Shown piece after piece: positions 1 to 6,188 of a stretch of 6,188 bases of DNA. Below the pieces are notes generated by a model. The model was not told the origin of the DNA and made no database searches. It saw only the letters and a list, made by a program, of their open reading frames with translations. The translations under genes were made by a program, and so were the position numbers. This DNA is from Gammaproteobacteria bacterium (GTDB lineage: Bacteria > Pseudomonadota > Gammaproteobacteria > Eutrophobiales > Eutrophobiaceae): positions 1 through 6,188 of the forward strand of contig VYCZ01000050.1 of the NCBI GenBank assembly GCA_009843675.1. Direction: 5' to 3'. Position 1 is the stretch's first letter, and each line of letters begins with the position of its first letter.

Positions 1-636
1 CTGTTTCGAGATCATTCCCTTTTCATCCAGGTGCGTGACCAGCATGGTGTTATCGTTGCACAGGCTGCCGAAACTGCGTTGCTGTGACGGGTAGATCATG
101 ACGCAGCCGCCAATACCGACTTCCGCAAGGAACGCACGATTCTCGATATCCACCACGCTGACGGATGTGCTCGGGGTGAAATTGTACACCAGCAGCAGTT
201 TTTCGTTGTCCAGGAACTGCAGCGTGTTCTTGTGGGTGACGATCATGCCGCGTTTGGCGCCGGGCAGGACGACCTCGCCGACGGGGGCGAGATTGACCTT
301 GTCGTAGATAGTGACCAGGTCCGTACGCTCACCGCGCATGCGCCGGGAATACAGGGATTCGGCGACGTACACTTCCGGGCGGGTGGTTGCGGCGAGAAAG
401 GACGGGAAATGCGACGAGGGGATGGATCCCTTGTAATTCCGGTTTTCGGCCGCCACGTCGACCAGGACCACCTTGGCGTCGCTTAACGAGAAGAAATTAG
501 TGTCGTGAGCATACACCCAGGTATCAGGGTAACTTGCCGGCAACGTCTCCACATTCGGGATCGTTTCCACCGGCAATTCCGCCAGGGATGCCGTGCATAC
601 GAACCCAAGCATCAAGCCGAGTATGGCTCGTTTCAT
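1..636 (-). CDS. Amine dehydrogenase large (beta-propeller) subunit, aromatic amine dehydrogenase-like, partial
   Basis: This is the N-terminal 212 codons of a secreted protein of the methylamine/aromatic amine dehydrogenase heavy-chain family; it is open through base 1, so the C-terminal part is missing. In this family the large subunit is a periplasmic seven-bladed propeller that scaffolds a small tryptophan-tryptophylquinone subunit, and the complex oxidises primary amines to aldehyde and ammonia. Residues 1-19 are a signal peptide (MKRAILGLMLGFVCTASLA) with probable cleavage before ELPVE. Family-like stretches are RRMRGERTDLVTIYD (about 98-112), the NFTPSTSVSVVDIE blade (about 152-165), and Cys178 with Cys193, which match the disulfide region (GC...RSF..xC) I recall from aromatic amine dehydrogenase. 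The ATG at 634-636 has a strong GGGGAGG ribosome site just upstream. The gene lies 38 bp after the TonB-dependent receptor, so co-transcription is likely. Family assignment is from remembered sequences. Aromatic versus methylamine specificity is uncertain, and the small subunit and maturation genes would lie outside the window. Confidence 0.85.
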   Translation of the reverse strand, partial: MKRAILGLMLGFVCTASLAELPVETIPNVETLPASYPDTWVYAHDTNFFSLSDAKVVLVDVAAENRNYKGSIPSSHFPSFLAATTRPEVYVAESLYSRRMRGERTDLVTIYDKVNLAPVGEVVLPGAKRGMIVTHKNTLQFLDNEKLLLVYNFTPSTSVSVVDIENRAFLAEVGIGGCVMIYPSQQRSFGSLCNDNTMLVTHLDEKGMISKQ

Positions 637-674
637 TGTTGCCTCCCCATTACTTCCAGGATGACCAGTGTACC

Positions 675-3068
675 TTAGAAATTATAGGCGATACTACCAC
701 CTACCCAGCGCGGCCGGCCATAGTATTCCTCGATCCATCCCAGCACCGCGGCAATGTCGAAGGATTGGACCACGTAGTTCTCGTCGGTGATATTCTCGGC
801 AAACACGGCTACTTCCCACCTGGTGTCCGCGGATGACCAGGAAAGGCGAGCGTTGGCTATGTGGTAGCCGTCTTCGGTAACGGCATCAGCCCGCGTCACG
901 GAATGATGGTGCTTTGAACGATAATGGATGTCTCCCTGTATGGCCATGGAACCGCCGTTGAATGCCGGCCACTCATAACGAACCAGGCCGTTCACGTTCC
1001 ATTTCGGCGATTGGATGGACGTGGTCTTGCTGCCGTCCGCCAGGGTAACTTCCATATCGTTATAGGAAAGGCCGAAAGCCACGTCCAGGCCCTCCGCCGG
1101 GGTCAGGAACAGCTCGGTTTCGAAGCCGATGCTTTCCGCATCCGGGGCACTGACCACGTTAGTCGCCAGGCTGACGATGGTGAACGCCTGGAAATCCTTG
1201 TAATCATTGTAGTAGGCGGAGGCGTTCAGGCGCGCCAAACCATCCATCAAGGTTGATTTGAAGCCGACCTCGAAGGCATTCAACTCTTCCTCTCCAAAAG
1301 AGAATTGCGCGTCAAATTCATCCTGGGATGATACAACCCCTTGCGGTTGAGCCAACACCAGCAGGGGATTCAGCGGGGCGTTAAAGCCTCCGCCTTTCAC
1401 ACCCCTGTTCCAACTGGCGTAAACCAGCAGATTATCATTTGGCCGCCAGTCCAGCTCGACCTTGGCAGACCACAGACCCTCATTATAGGCGCCGGTGTAA
1501 TCAAGCACAGACAGAGGCGGATAACCCAGGATTTCGATAAACGCCGCGGTGGGAACGGCAATGTTCGGGTTGCCGTTGCGTTCCACGGTGCCGTCATTGG
1601 GGAACCAGACCACGTTGCTTTCGTAGTGGAAATCCACTTGCTCGTCGATCCAGCGAAACCCGCCCAGCAAGGTAAACTGCTCGGTCAGTTCGTACTCCAG
1701 CTGCCCGAACAGCGACCAGGAATCCTTTTGTTGCTGGTAGGGGTTGTCAACGCCGACATAGGCATCGGCCGGGTCGGGAAGCCCCAGCGCCGGCCCGGAA
1801 AGACCAAACAGTCCGGCTGCAAGAAAGGCGCTGACGGGGTCAAATCCAAAATTCTCAAAAATACCGACTCCCACCGGATTGCCGCCGGTGCCCATACTAT
1901 CCGTACCCAACCCCGGTATCTCCGCGCCGTTGGCGTCGGCGATATCGATATCCAGGTAATAATAACCGGCCACCCAGCGCAACCGGTCAGTCTCTCCGTC
2001 CAAGCGGACCTCCGTGGACCATTGCTCGGCGTCGGTGTTGAGGAAAAAGTTGAAATCGGCATGGGGGCTGGCGTCCGAATCTTCGATATAGTCGCGCTCT
2101 ACGCCCTGGCGGTCCACGACCACGGTCAGCAGGTTGTCGCCCAGTTGCCATTTCAGGGTGCCGGTGAACCCGTAGGTTTCCAGGTCATTGTGGCCGAGTT
2201 TGTCATAGTCGCCGGCGAAGTTGTCGCCGTCGTCATCGCAGTAGCCGTTGAAGTTCGTGTACAGCGCGCAGTTATCCTCCTTGACGCCGTTACCCACTTC
2301 ATCCAGCGAACCGCTGACATTTTCGAAAAAGCCGGTGCGGATCTCCTGCAGTGAATAACGGGCGTTCAACAACAGGGAAAAATCCTCGTTGGGCTCAAAT
2401 AGCAGTTGCATCCTGCCGGCATAGTCATTGGCATTATTCAGATCATTGCCAGGGTCCAGGCGGTTTTCCACGTAACCGCTGTTGTGGTGGGTAGAAACGG
2501 ACAATCTTGCGGACAGCCCCTCCGTCAACGCGCCGGTAACGGCGCCCTGGAATTTCACCTGGTCGTACTCACCCACGGTGACCTGTCCGTAACCGCCGAA
2601 CTCCTGCTCGGGCTTGTTGGTGACGAAGTGGGCCAGGCCACCGGTGGCGTTGCGGCCGTACAAGGTGCCTTGCGGCCCGCGCAGGATCTCCACCCGTTCC
2701 ATGTCGAACAGCATGAAGCCGGCGCCGGACATCTGCGATATATAGACTTCGTCCACGTACAGGGAAACGGGACTTTCCTGGTTGGCGACGAAATCACTGT
2801 TGGCCGCGCCGCGGATGGCCAGGGCATAGTTGGCTTCACCGTTGGGCTGGACGGTATGCACGCCGGGCGCCAGCGCGGTGATCTGCTGGGCGTTGGTATA
2901 GCCCAGTTGCCGCATCTGCTCGCCGGAAAACGCGGTAATAGCGATGCCGACGTCCTGGATGTTCTGTTCTCGCTTCTGCGCGGTGACGATGATCTCTTCC
3001 AGCACCTGGGCGCTGACCGGCCCGGCGATAGCGAAAGCGATCAGGATGAGTATGCTTCTTTTTGCCAT
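675..3068 (-). CDS. TonB-dependent outer-membrane receptor
   Basis: This is a complete 797-residue TonB-dependent receptor that imports a ligand across the outer membrane using TonB-ExbBD energy. Residues 1-21 are a signal peptide (MAKRSILILIAFAIAGPVSA, cut near QVLEE). A TonB-box-like segment follows (LEEIIVTAQKREQNIQDV, about 23-40). The plug domain covers roughly 40-150, with the hallmark ERVEILRGPQGTLYGRNATGG. The rest is a 22-strand type barrel ending in an aromatic C-terminus (GGSIAYNF), as expected for outer-membrane insertion. A Gly/Ala/Pro-rich stretch of about 60 residues (roughly 378-441) probably forms a large extracellular loop. The style matches the broad receptor group common in sphingomonads and marine gammaproteobacteria. 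The ligand cannot be read from the sequence, and there is no FecA-like N-terminal signalling domain. The start ATG at 3066-3068 has a GAGGGGG ribosome site six bases upstream. It is the first gene of the minus-strand unit leading into the amine dehydrogenase subunit and faces the TetR gene across a palindrome-rich control region. Confidence 0.95.
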   Translation of the reverse strand: MAKRSILILIAFAIAGPVSAQVLEEIIVTAQKREQNIQDVGIAITAFSGEQMRQLGYTNAQQITALAPGVHTVQPNGEANYALAIRGAANSDFVANQESPVSLYVDEVYISQMSGAGFMLFDMERVEILRGPQGTLYGRNATGGLAHFVTNKPEQEFGGYGQVTVGEYDQVKFQGAVTGALTEGLSARLSVSTHHNSGYVENRLDPGNDLNNANDYAGRMQLLFEPNEDFSLLLNARYSLQEIRTGFFENVSGSLDEVGNGVKEDNCALYTNFNGYCDDDGDNFAGDYDKLGHNDLETYGFTGTLKWQLGDNLLTVVVDRQGVERDYIEDSDASPHADFNFFLNTDAEQWSTEVRLDGETDRLRWVAGYYYLDIDIADANGAEIPGLGTDSMGTGGNPVGVGIFENFGFDPVSAFLAAGLFGLSGPALGLPDPADAYVGVDNPYQQQKDSWSLFGQLEYELTEQFTLLGGFRWIDEQVDFHYESNVVWFPNDGTVERNGNPNIAVPTAAFIEILGYPPLSVLDYTGAYNEGLWSAKVELDWRPNDNLLVYASWNRGVKGGGFNAPLNPLLVLAQPQGVVSSQDEFDAQFSFGEEELNAFEVGFKSTLMDGLARLNASAYYNDYKDFQAFTIVSLATNVVSAPDAESIGFETELFLTPAEGLDVAFGLSYNDMEVTLADGSKTTSIQSPKWNVNGLVRYEWPAFNGGSMAIQGDIHYRSKHHHSVTRADAVTEDGYHIANARLSWSSADTRWEVAVFAENITDENYVVQSFDIAAVLGWIEEYYGRPRWVGGSIAYNF

Positions 3069-3132
3069 TTGATACCCCCTCGGACGCCTGTTGAAGGAAA
3101 AAATTCGGCATCCGGCTGTATTTGCACAACTA

Positions 3133-3161
3133 AGTTTAGGACAAATGTCTTAATAGGTCAA
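3133..3161 (-). promoter_or_regulatory. Predicted sigma70 promoter of the receptor gene
   Basis: On the minus strand, TTGACC (3156-3161, 5/6 to the -35 consensus) is separated by exactly 17 bp from TAAACT (3133-3138, 4/6 to the -10 consensus). Transcription would start near 3126, giving a leader of about 57 bases before the receptor ATG. The promoter is overlapped by two inverted repeats, which fits repression by the divergent TetR protein. It is predicted by inspection only. Confidence 0.6.
3136..3153. promoter_or_regulatory. Candidate TetR operator 1 (18-bp palindrome)
   Basis: TTAGGACAAATGTCTTAA is an 18-bp inverted repeat with a single mismatched pair in its 8-bp arms (TTAgGACA / TGTCtTAA). 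It covers part of the receptor -10 and most of the spacer. Its size and symmetry fit the operators of TetR-family dimers, and it lies 35 bp upstream of the tetR-type gene. Binding is inferred. Confidence 0.5.
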
Positions 3162-3178
3162 TAGTCCTATCCTAAAAT
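3150..3178 (+). promoter_or_regulatory. Possible tetR promoter
   Basis: On the plus strand TTAATA (3150-3155, 4/6 to -35) and TAAAAT (3173-3178, 5/6 to -10) are separated by 17 bp. Initiation would fall around 3184-3187, almost at the ATG at 3188. This would make that start nearly leaderless, or would favour the in-frame ATG at 3245. The site overlaps the receptor promoter back to back. The region is AT-rich, so chance matches are likely. Confidence 0.3.
3153..3170. promoter_or_regulatory. Candidate TetR operator 2 (imperfect palindrome)
   Basis: ATAGGTCAATAGTCCTAT is a weaker 18-bp inverted repeat (outer arms ATAGG/CCTAT). It lies directly beside operator 1 with centres 17 bp apart. Aligned on their centres, the inner 14 bases of the two sites (AGGACAAATGTCTT and AGGTCAATAGTCCT) agree at 10 of 14 positions, so they may be two copies of one recognition sequence. 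It covers the -35 box of the receptor promoter. Confidence 0.4.
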
Positions 3179-3183
3179 TAGGA
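3170..3183. promoter_or_regulatory. Inverted repeat over the tetR ribosome site
   Basis: TCCTAAAATTAGGA has perfect 6-bp arms (TCCTAA/TTAGGA) around AA. The right arm contains the AGGA that serves as ribosome site for the ATG at 3188, and the centre contains TAAAAT, a possible -10 box for the regulator gene. It shares the TTAGGA half-site with operator 1, so it could be a third operator giving autoregulation, or a small hairpin that hides the ribosome site. Confidence 0.35.
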
Positions 3184-3187
3184 AAAA

Positions 3188-3928
3188 ATGTTCCGGTGCT
3201 TTAATATACTGTTACAACACAGCTATCCCGCTACGCAAATATTCATGTTGATACGAGAGCGCAAGGCCCTGAACCGGTCCGGGACTGCCACCCAGGAGAA
3301 AGGGATAACCCGTTTGATCAGTATCCTGGATGCGGCGAGGGAGGTATTCATGGAAGCCGGGTATGGCGGCTTCACCATGCGCAGGATCGCTTCCCGCGCC
3401 GGCATCACCATCGGTAATCTCAACTATTATTACCGTACCAAGGAAGACCTGTTGCAGGACCTGCTGGAATACGTCATCAATGATTACCTGGTGGAATTCG
3501 AGCGCCGCCGGCTGATTGCCGGGCATTCTCCCGAAAAACAACTGCTAGCGGTACTGAAATTCTGGATAGATGACCTGGGCACCCAGGAGACCACCATTTT
3601 CTTCCCGGAACTCTGGGCGCTGGGAAACCATGAACCACGTATCGCCGAACTGGTCGACGAACTGTACGCAAAAGCCCGGCTGCCGTTGAACGAACTCATA
3701 CCGCAAATCAACCCGACCCTGACCAGGAAGGAAGCGGAACGCATGGCCTTGTACATGTGCGCGGCGATGGAAGGCCTGACCGTGTTTGTGGGCAATGAAA
3801 AGGCCTGGGCCGGCCAGATCGAGGAGATAAAGCGGATCACGATCAGGAATTTCCTGGATATGATCAAGAATACGAAAGGCAAACGCAGACAGGGCGGCGC
3901 GGACAAAGTTGCCGAACAGCCATTATGA
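3188..3928 (+). CDS. TetR/AcrR-family transcriptional regulator
   Basis: This gene encodes a 246-residue one-component regulator. TetR-family proteins bind palindromic operators as dimers through an N-terminal helix-turn-helix and release DNA when the C-terminal domain binds a ligand. The DNA-binding domain is clear at about 45-95: ISILDAAREVFMEAGYGGFT leads into RRIASRAGITIGNLNYYYRTKEDLL, with the family's recognition-helix GNLNYYY...K pattern. The remaining 150 or so residues are a helical ligand domain that I cannot assign to a specific subgroup. The start at 3188 has AGGA five bases upstream. The in-frame ATG at 3245 would give 227 residues and put the domain at the usual distance from the N-terminus, but has no visible ribosome site, so residues 1-19 are doubtful. 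It is divergent from the receptor gene, whose promoter carries palindromes, and it may be co-transcribed with the TrpB2-like gene 66 bp downstream. The ligand is unknown; an amine or its aldehyde is a guess. Confidence 0.92.
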   Translation: MFRCFNILLQHSYPATQIFMLIRERKALNRSGTATQEKGITRLISILDAAREVFMEAGYGGFTMRRIASRAGITIGNLNYYYRTKEDLLQDLLEYVINDYLVEFERRRLIAGHSPEKQLLAVLKFWIDDLGTQETTIFFPELWALGNHEPRIAELVDELYAKARLPLNELIPQINPTLTRKEAERMALYMCAAMEGLTVFVGNEKAWAGQIEEIKRITIRNFLDMIKNTKGKRRQGGADKVAEQPL

Positions 3929-3994
3929 CTTGCCTTCTCTTGTATCTGTGACACACTACGCGCACCAACAACGTCAACATAAGGAAAACAGGAC

Positions 3995-5365
3995 ATGACC
4001 GACTCAATAAAATACCTGTTACAGGAATCCGACATACCCACCGCCTGGTACAACATCATCGCGGACTTGCCCGAAGCGCCGCCGCCGGTACTGCATCCCG
4101 GGACGGGTCTGCCCATCACGCCGGACGACCTTGCACCCTTGTTCCCAATGGCGGTGATTGAGCAGGAAGTCAGCAGCGAACGTTACATCGATATCCCTGA
4201 ACCGGTAAGAGACATCCTCAAGCAATGGCGACCGACTCCCTTGTACCGGGCGCGCAGGCTTGAACAGGCCCTGGATACGCCGGCGCGGATCTACTACAAA
4301 TACGAGGGCGTGAGCCCGGCCGGGTCCCACAAACCCAATACCGCCGTAGCCCAGGCATTTTATTCAAAGCAGGAAGGCGTGAAGCGCATCACCACCGAAA
4401 CGGGCGCCGGCCAGTGGGGTTCGGCGCTGGCGTTTGCAGGCGCATTTTTCGGACTGGAAATAGAAGTCTATATGGTGAAAGTGAGTTTCAACCAGAAGCC
4501 CTACCGCCGCGTCTTCATGGAGAGCTTCGGCGCCACCTGCATCGCCAGTCCCAGCGATACCACGGAGTCGGGGCGCGCGGTACTCGCGGAAAATCCGGAC
4601 AGCACCGGCAGCCTGGGCATCGCCATCAGCGAGGCGGTGGAACGGGCAGTACAGCGGGACGACACCCGTTACGCGCTGGGCAGCGTGCTGAACCATGTCC
4701 TGTTGCACCAGACGGTCATCGGCCAGGAAACCATGAAGCAACTGGAGATGGCCGATGACTACCCCGATGTCATCGTCGGCTGCACCGGCGGGGGCAGTAA
4801 TTTCGCCGGCATCGCGTTTCCTTTCCTGGGAGAGAAACTGCGCGGCGGGCAGGATGTGCGCATCATCGCGGTGGAACCGGCCAACTGCCCGACCCTGACC
4901 AAGGGCAGGTACGCCTATGATTTCGGCGACACGGGACACCTTACGCCGTTGGTCAAGATGCACACCCTGGGATCGACATTCGTACCACCGGGATTTCATG
5001 CCGGCGGCCTGCGCTATCACGGCATGGGGCCGCTGGTAAGCCAGACGGCGGAACTCGGCCTGGTGCATCCGCGCTCCTATACGCAGGCCGAGTGTTTCGA
5101 TGCCGGCGTGCAATTCGCCAAGGCTGAAGGGATTATCCCGGCGCCGGAGGCCAATCACGCGGTCGTCGGCGCAATTGAAGAAGCAATAAAATGCAAGGAA
5201 GACGGCAGCAGCAAGGCGATCCTGTTCAACCTCTGCGGCCATGGAAATTTCGACATGCAGGCCTATATGGACTATTTTGCCGGCAAACTGTACGACCAGG
5301 AATATTCCGAGGAAGAACTCGCCATGGCACTGTCCGGCCTGCCCTCGGTGGCAGCCGCCGCCTGA
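3995..5365 (+). CDS. TrpB2-type tryptophan synthase beta-like PLP enzyme
   Basis: This is a complete 456-residue fold-type II PLP enzyme of the TrpB2 (TrpB-like) family, longer than ordinary TrpB (about 400) and the normal size for TrpB2. Visible signatures are the Schiff-base lysine in [13 protein letters not shown] (Lys113), [10 protein letters not shown] (133-142, with Glu135 as the likely catalytic acid and Trp where TrpB1 has His), the phosphate-binding loop VGCTGGGSN (261-269), [12 protein letters not shown] (378-389) and NLCGHGNFD (412-420). All catalytic landmarks are present, so it should be active. Characterised relatives make tryptophan from indole and serine or O-phosphoserine without tight coupling to TrpA. 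No trpA, trpF or other tryptophan genes are visible here, so the enzyme may have a salvage or catabolic role. The ATG at 3995 has AAGGA nine bases upstream. It lies on the same strand as the TetR gene. The 66-bp gap shows no clear promoter or terminator, which suggests a shared transcript. Confidence 0.9.
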   Translation: MTDSIKYLLQESDIPTAWYNIIADLPEAPPPVLHPGTGLPITPDDLAPLFPMAVIEQEVSSERYIDIPEPVRDILKQWRPTPLYRARRLEQALDTPARIYYKYEGVSPAGSHKPNTAVAQAFYSKQEGVKRITTETGAGQWGSALAFAGAFFGLEIEVYMVKVSFNQKPYRRVFMESFGATCIASPSDTTESGRAVLAENPDSTGSLGIAISEAVERAVQRDDTRYALGSVLNHVLLHQTVIGQETMKQLEMADDYPDVIVGCTGGGSNFAGIAFPFLGEKLRGGQDVRIIAVEPANCPTLTKGRYAYDFGDTGHLTPLVKMHTLGSTFVPPGFHAGGLRYHGMGPLVSQTAELGLVHPRSYTQAECFDAGVQFAKAEGIIPAPEANHAVVGAIEEAIKCKEDGSSKAILFNLCGHGNFDMQAYMDYFAGKLYDQEYSEEELAMALSGLPSVAAAA

Positions 5366-5385
5366 TAAATCCCGGCGGCGAGACA

Positions 5386-5471
5386 GGAGTTCTGGGGACA
5401 CAATACTTAATTCCGACCCGGCATTCACAATTCTCCACTTTCAGAATTAAGTATTGTGTCCCCAGAACTCC
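5386..5471. repeat. Long inverted repeat, two 28-bp arms with 30-bp loop, likely MITE/REP-like
   Basis: Two arms, 5386-5413 and 5444-5471, are perfect reverse complements over 28 bp, with a 30-bp unpaired centre (5414-5443). The left arm starts GGAGTTCTGGGGACACAATA and ends CTTAATTC. Read as RNA it would form a very stable hairpin, but there is no U-run, so it is not a typical intrinsic terminator. From memory, the GGGGACACAATACTTAATTC type of sequence is scattered in many gammaproteobacterial genomes, often with IS200-like (REP-associated tyrosine) transposases. This was not checked here, and no transposase is present in the window. The left arm begins 20 bp after the TrpB2 stop. The right arm overlaps the apparent start of the ABC ATPase gene. 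No target-site duplication is evident. Confidence 0.85.
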
Positions 5472-6188
5472 CGGCTTCCCGCCTCAGTGTAAACGAGCTG
5501 TATAAATCCTTTTCGACACCCGTATTGTCCGGTGTCAACATGACCGTCAAACCGGGAGAAGTCCACGGGTTGATCGGGGAAAACGGGGCCGGCAAGTCGA
5601 CCTTGATGAATATCCTCTCCGGGTTACTTCCCTGGGACCGGGGCGAACTCTTTCTGGACGGCGCAAGCTATACGCCCGGGAATGCCGGGGATGCCCTGTG
5701 CCGCGGCATCACCCTGGCGGCCCAGGAACTCAGTCTTATCGACACCCTGTCTGTTGCCGAGAATATTTTTCTGCGACGCCTGCCTAACCGGAAAGCTGTC
5801 ATCCGCTACCCGGAACTGCTGGACAAGGCGGGGAAGATGATGAAGCTGGTCGGCATGGAAATTCTTGACCCGGATACACCTGTCAACCGGATCCCCCTGG
5901 CGCAACGCCAGCTTACTGAACTGGCGAAGGCGCTGGCTTTCGACAGCCGGCTTTTGATCCTGGATGAACCCACCGCAGCATTGACTGAACCGCAGGCGCA
6001 ACGGCTGCACGAGATCATACGGGATCTTGCCGCCGGGGGAACATCCGTAATTTACATCAGCCACAGGCTGAAGGATGTGCTTGACGTCTCGGACACCATT
6101 TCCATATTACGGGATGGACAGGTGGTGGACAGCTCTCCGGCCGGAACCGTCACACTGGATGAAATGATCCGACTGATGTCAGGACGGG
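5456..6188 (+). CDS. Sugar-type ABC transporter ATP-binding protein (RbsA/MglA-like), partial
   Basis: This reading frame stays open to the right edge and gives the first 244 codons, about one of the two ATPase domains of a CUT2-type (ribose/galactose class) importer ATPase, which is normally about 500 residues. Residues numbered from GTG 5456 show Walker A GENGAGKST (41-49, Lys47), Q-loop Gln90 in AAQELSLIDTLSVAENIFL, a degenerate signature IPLAQRQ (146-152), Walker B LLILDEPT (166-173) and H-loop YISHRL (His203). The frame is open back to a TAA at 5408-5410. The only reasonable start is GTG 5456, which places the first strand (LSVNELYKSF) at residue 10. TTG 5525 and ATG 5540 would remove this conserved strand. 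GTG 5456 lies inside the right arm of the inverted repeat, with no good ribosome site. The transported solute is unknown; related systems carry sugars, autoinducer-2 or nucleosides. Membrane and binding-protein genes presumably lie to the right. Confidence 0.88.
   Translation, partial: MSPELPASRLSVNELYKSFSTPVLSGVNMTVKPGEVHGLIGENGAGKSTLMNILSGLLPWDRGELFLDGASYTPGNAGDALCRGITLAAQELSLIDTLSVAENIFLRRLPNRKAVIRYPELLDKAGKMMKLVGMEILDPDTPVNRIPLAQRQLTELAKALAFDSRLLILDEPTAALTEPQAQRLHEIIRDLAAGGTSVIYISHRLKDVLDVSDTISILRDGQVVDSSPAGTVTLDEMIRLMSGR

Noticed and set aside
232..486. Plus-strand open frame over the amine dehydrogenase region
   Set aside because: The minus strand encodes a recognisable amine dehydrogenase subunit with a signal peptide through the whole stretch; this frame is a shadow.
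1341..2354. A long open frame on the plus strand opposite the receptor gene
   Set aside because: It is antisense to a clear TonB-dependent receptor, its translation has no family-like motifs, and it arises from codon bias in the real gene.
3929..3994. Independent promoter or terminator between the TetR and TrpB2 genes
   Set aside because: Only a tiny TGTGACACA-type symmetry is visible, with no good -35/-10 pair and no stem with a T-run.
4364..5428. A 354-codon open frame on the minus strand opposite the TrpB2 gene
   Set aside because: It mirrors a fully conserved PLP enzyme, has a His/Arg/Ala-rich composition typical of an antisense shadow, and has no motifs.
5386..5471. Inverted repeat as a classical rho-independent terminator
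   Set aside because: The stem is far too long, the loop is 30 bases, and there is no T-run on either side. It is better explained as a mobile or dispersed repeat, although it may affect transcription.
5501..5506. TATAAA as a -10 promoter box for the ABC gene
   Set aside because: It encodes part of the conserved ELYKSF strand of the ATPase, and no -35 is found 16-18 bp upstream.
1..6188. CRISPR array, tRNA or rRNA genes, phage or toxin-antitoxin genes
   Set aside because: No regularly spaced direct repeats, no cloverleaf-like sequence and no matching proteins were seen on either strand.

Overview
The window looks like a chromosomal piece from a Gram-negative proteobacterium, most likely a gammaproteobacterium. 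The evidence is a TonB-dependent outer-membrane receptor with a signal peptide and a C-terminal Phe, a periplasmic quinoprotein-type amine dehydrogenase subunit, clear Shine-Dalgarno sites and moderate-to-high GC. The lineage is inferred from protein style and from one repeat that I recall from gammaproteobacteria; it was not checked by search.

Layout. On the minus strand, a 797-residue TonB-dependent receptor (675-3068) is followed after 38 bp by the first 212 codons of a secreted amine dehydrogenase large (beta-propeller) subunit, which runs off the left edge (1-636). A 119-bp divergent control region (3069-3187) holds a good sigma70 promoter for the receptor and a run of three AT-rich inverted repeats placed like operators. 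On the plus strand follow a TetR-family regulator (3188-3928), then after 66 bp a TrpB2-type PLP enzyme (3995-5365). A long inverted repeat follows (two perfect 28-bp arms around a 30-bp loop, 5386-5471). Its right arm runs into the start of a sugar-type (RbsA/MglA-like) ABC transporter ATPase, which is cut off by the right edge (5456-6188).

How the genes may work together (inference). The TetR protein sits exactly where a local regulator of the receptor and amine dehydrogenase unit, and of itself, would sit. The receptor would bring a substrate across the outer membrane and the amine dehydrogenase would oxidise an amine in the periplasm. The large subunit resembles the aromatic amine dehydrogenase branch more than classical methylamine dehydrogenase. 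The TrpB2-like enzyme acts on indole and serine-type substrates in characterised relatives, so a link to aromatic or indole amines such as tryptamine is attractive but unproven. The ABC ATPase beyond the inverted repeat looks like a separate unit.

The most notable points are the repeat that apparently supplies the start codon of the ABC ATPase gene, the tandem palindromes overlapping the receptor promoter, and the unusual pairing of a TonB-dependent receptor with an amine dehydrogenase large subunit.
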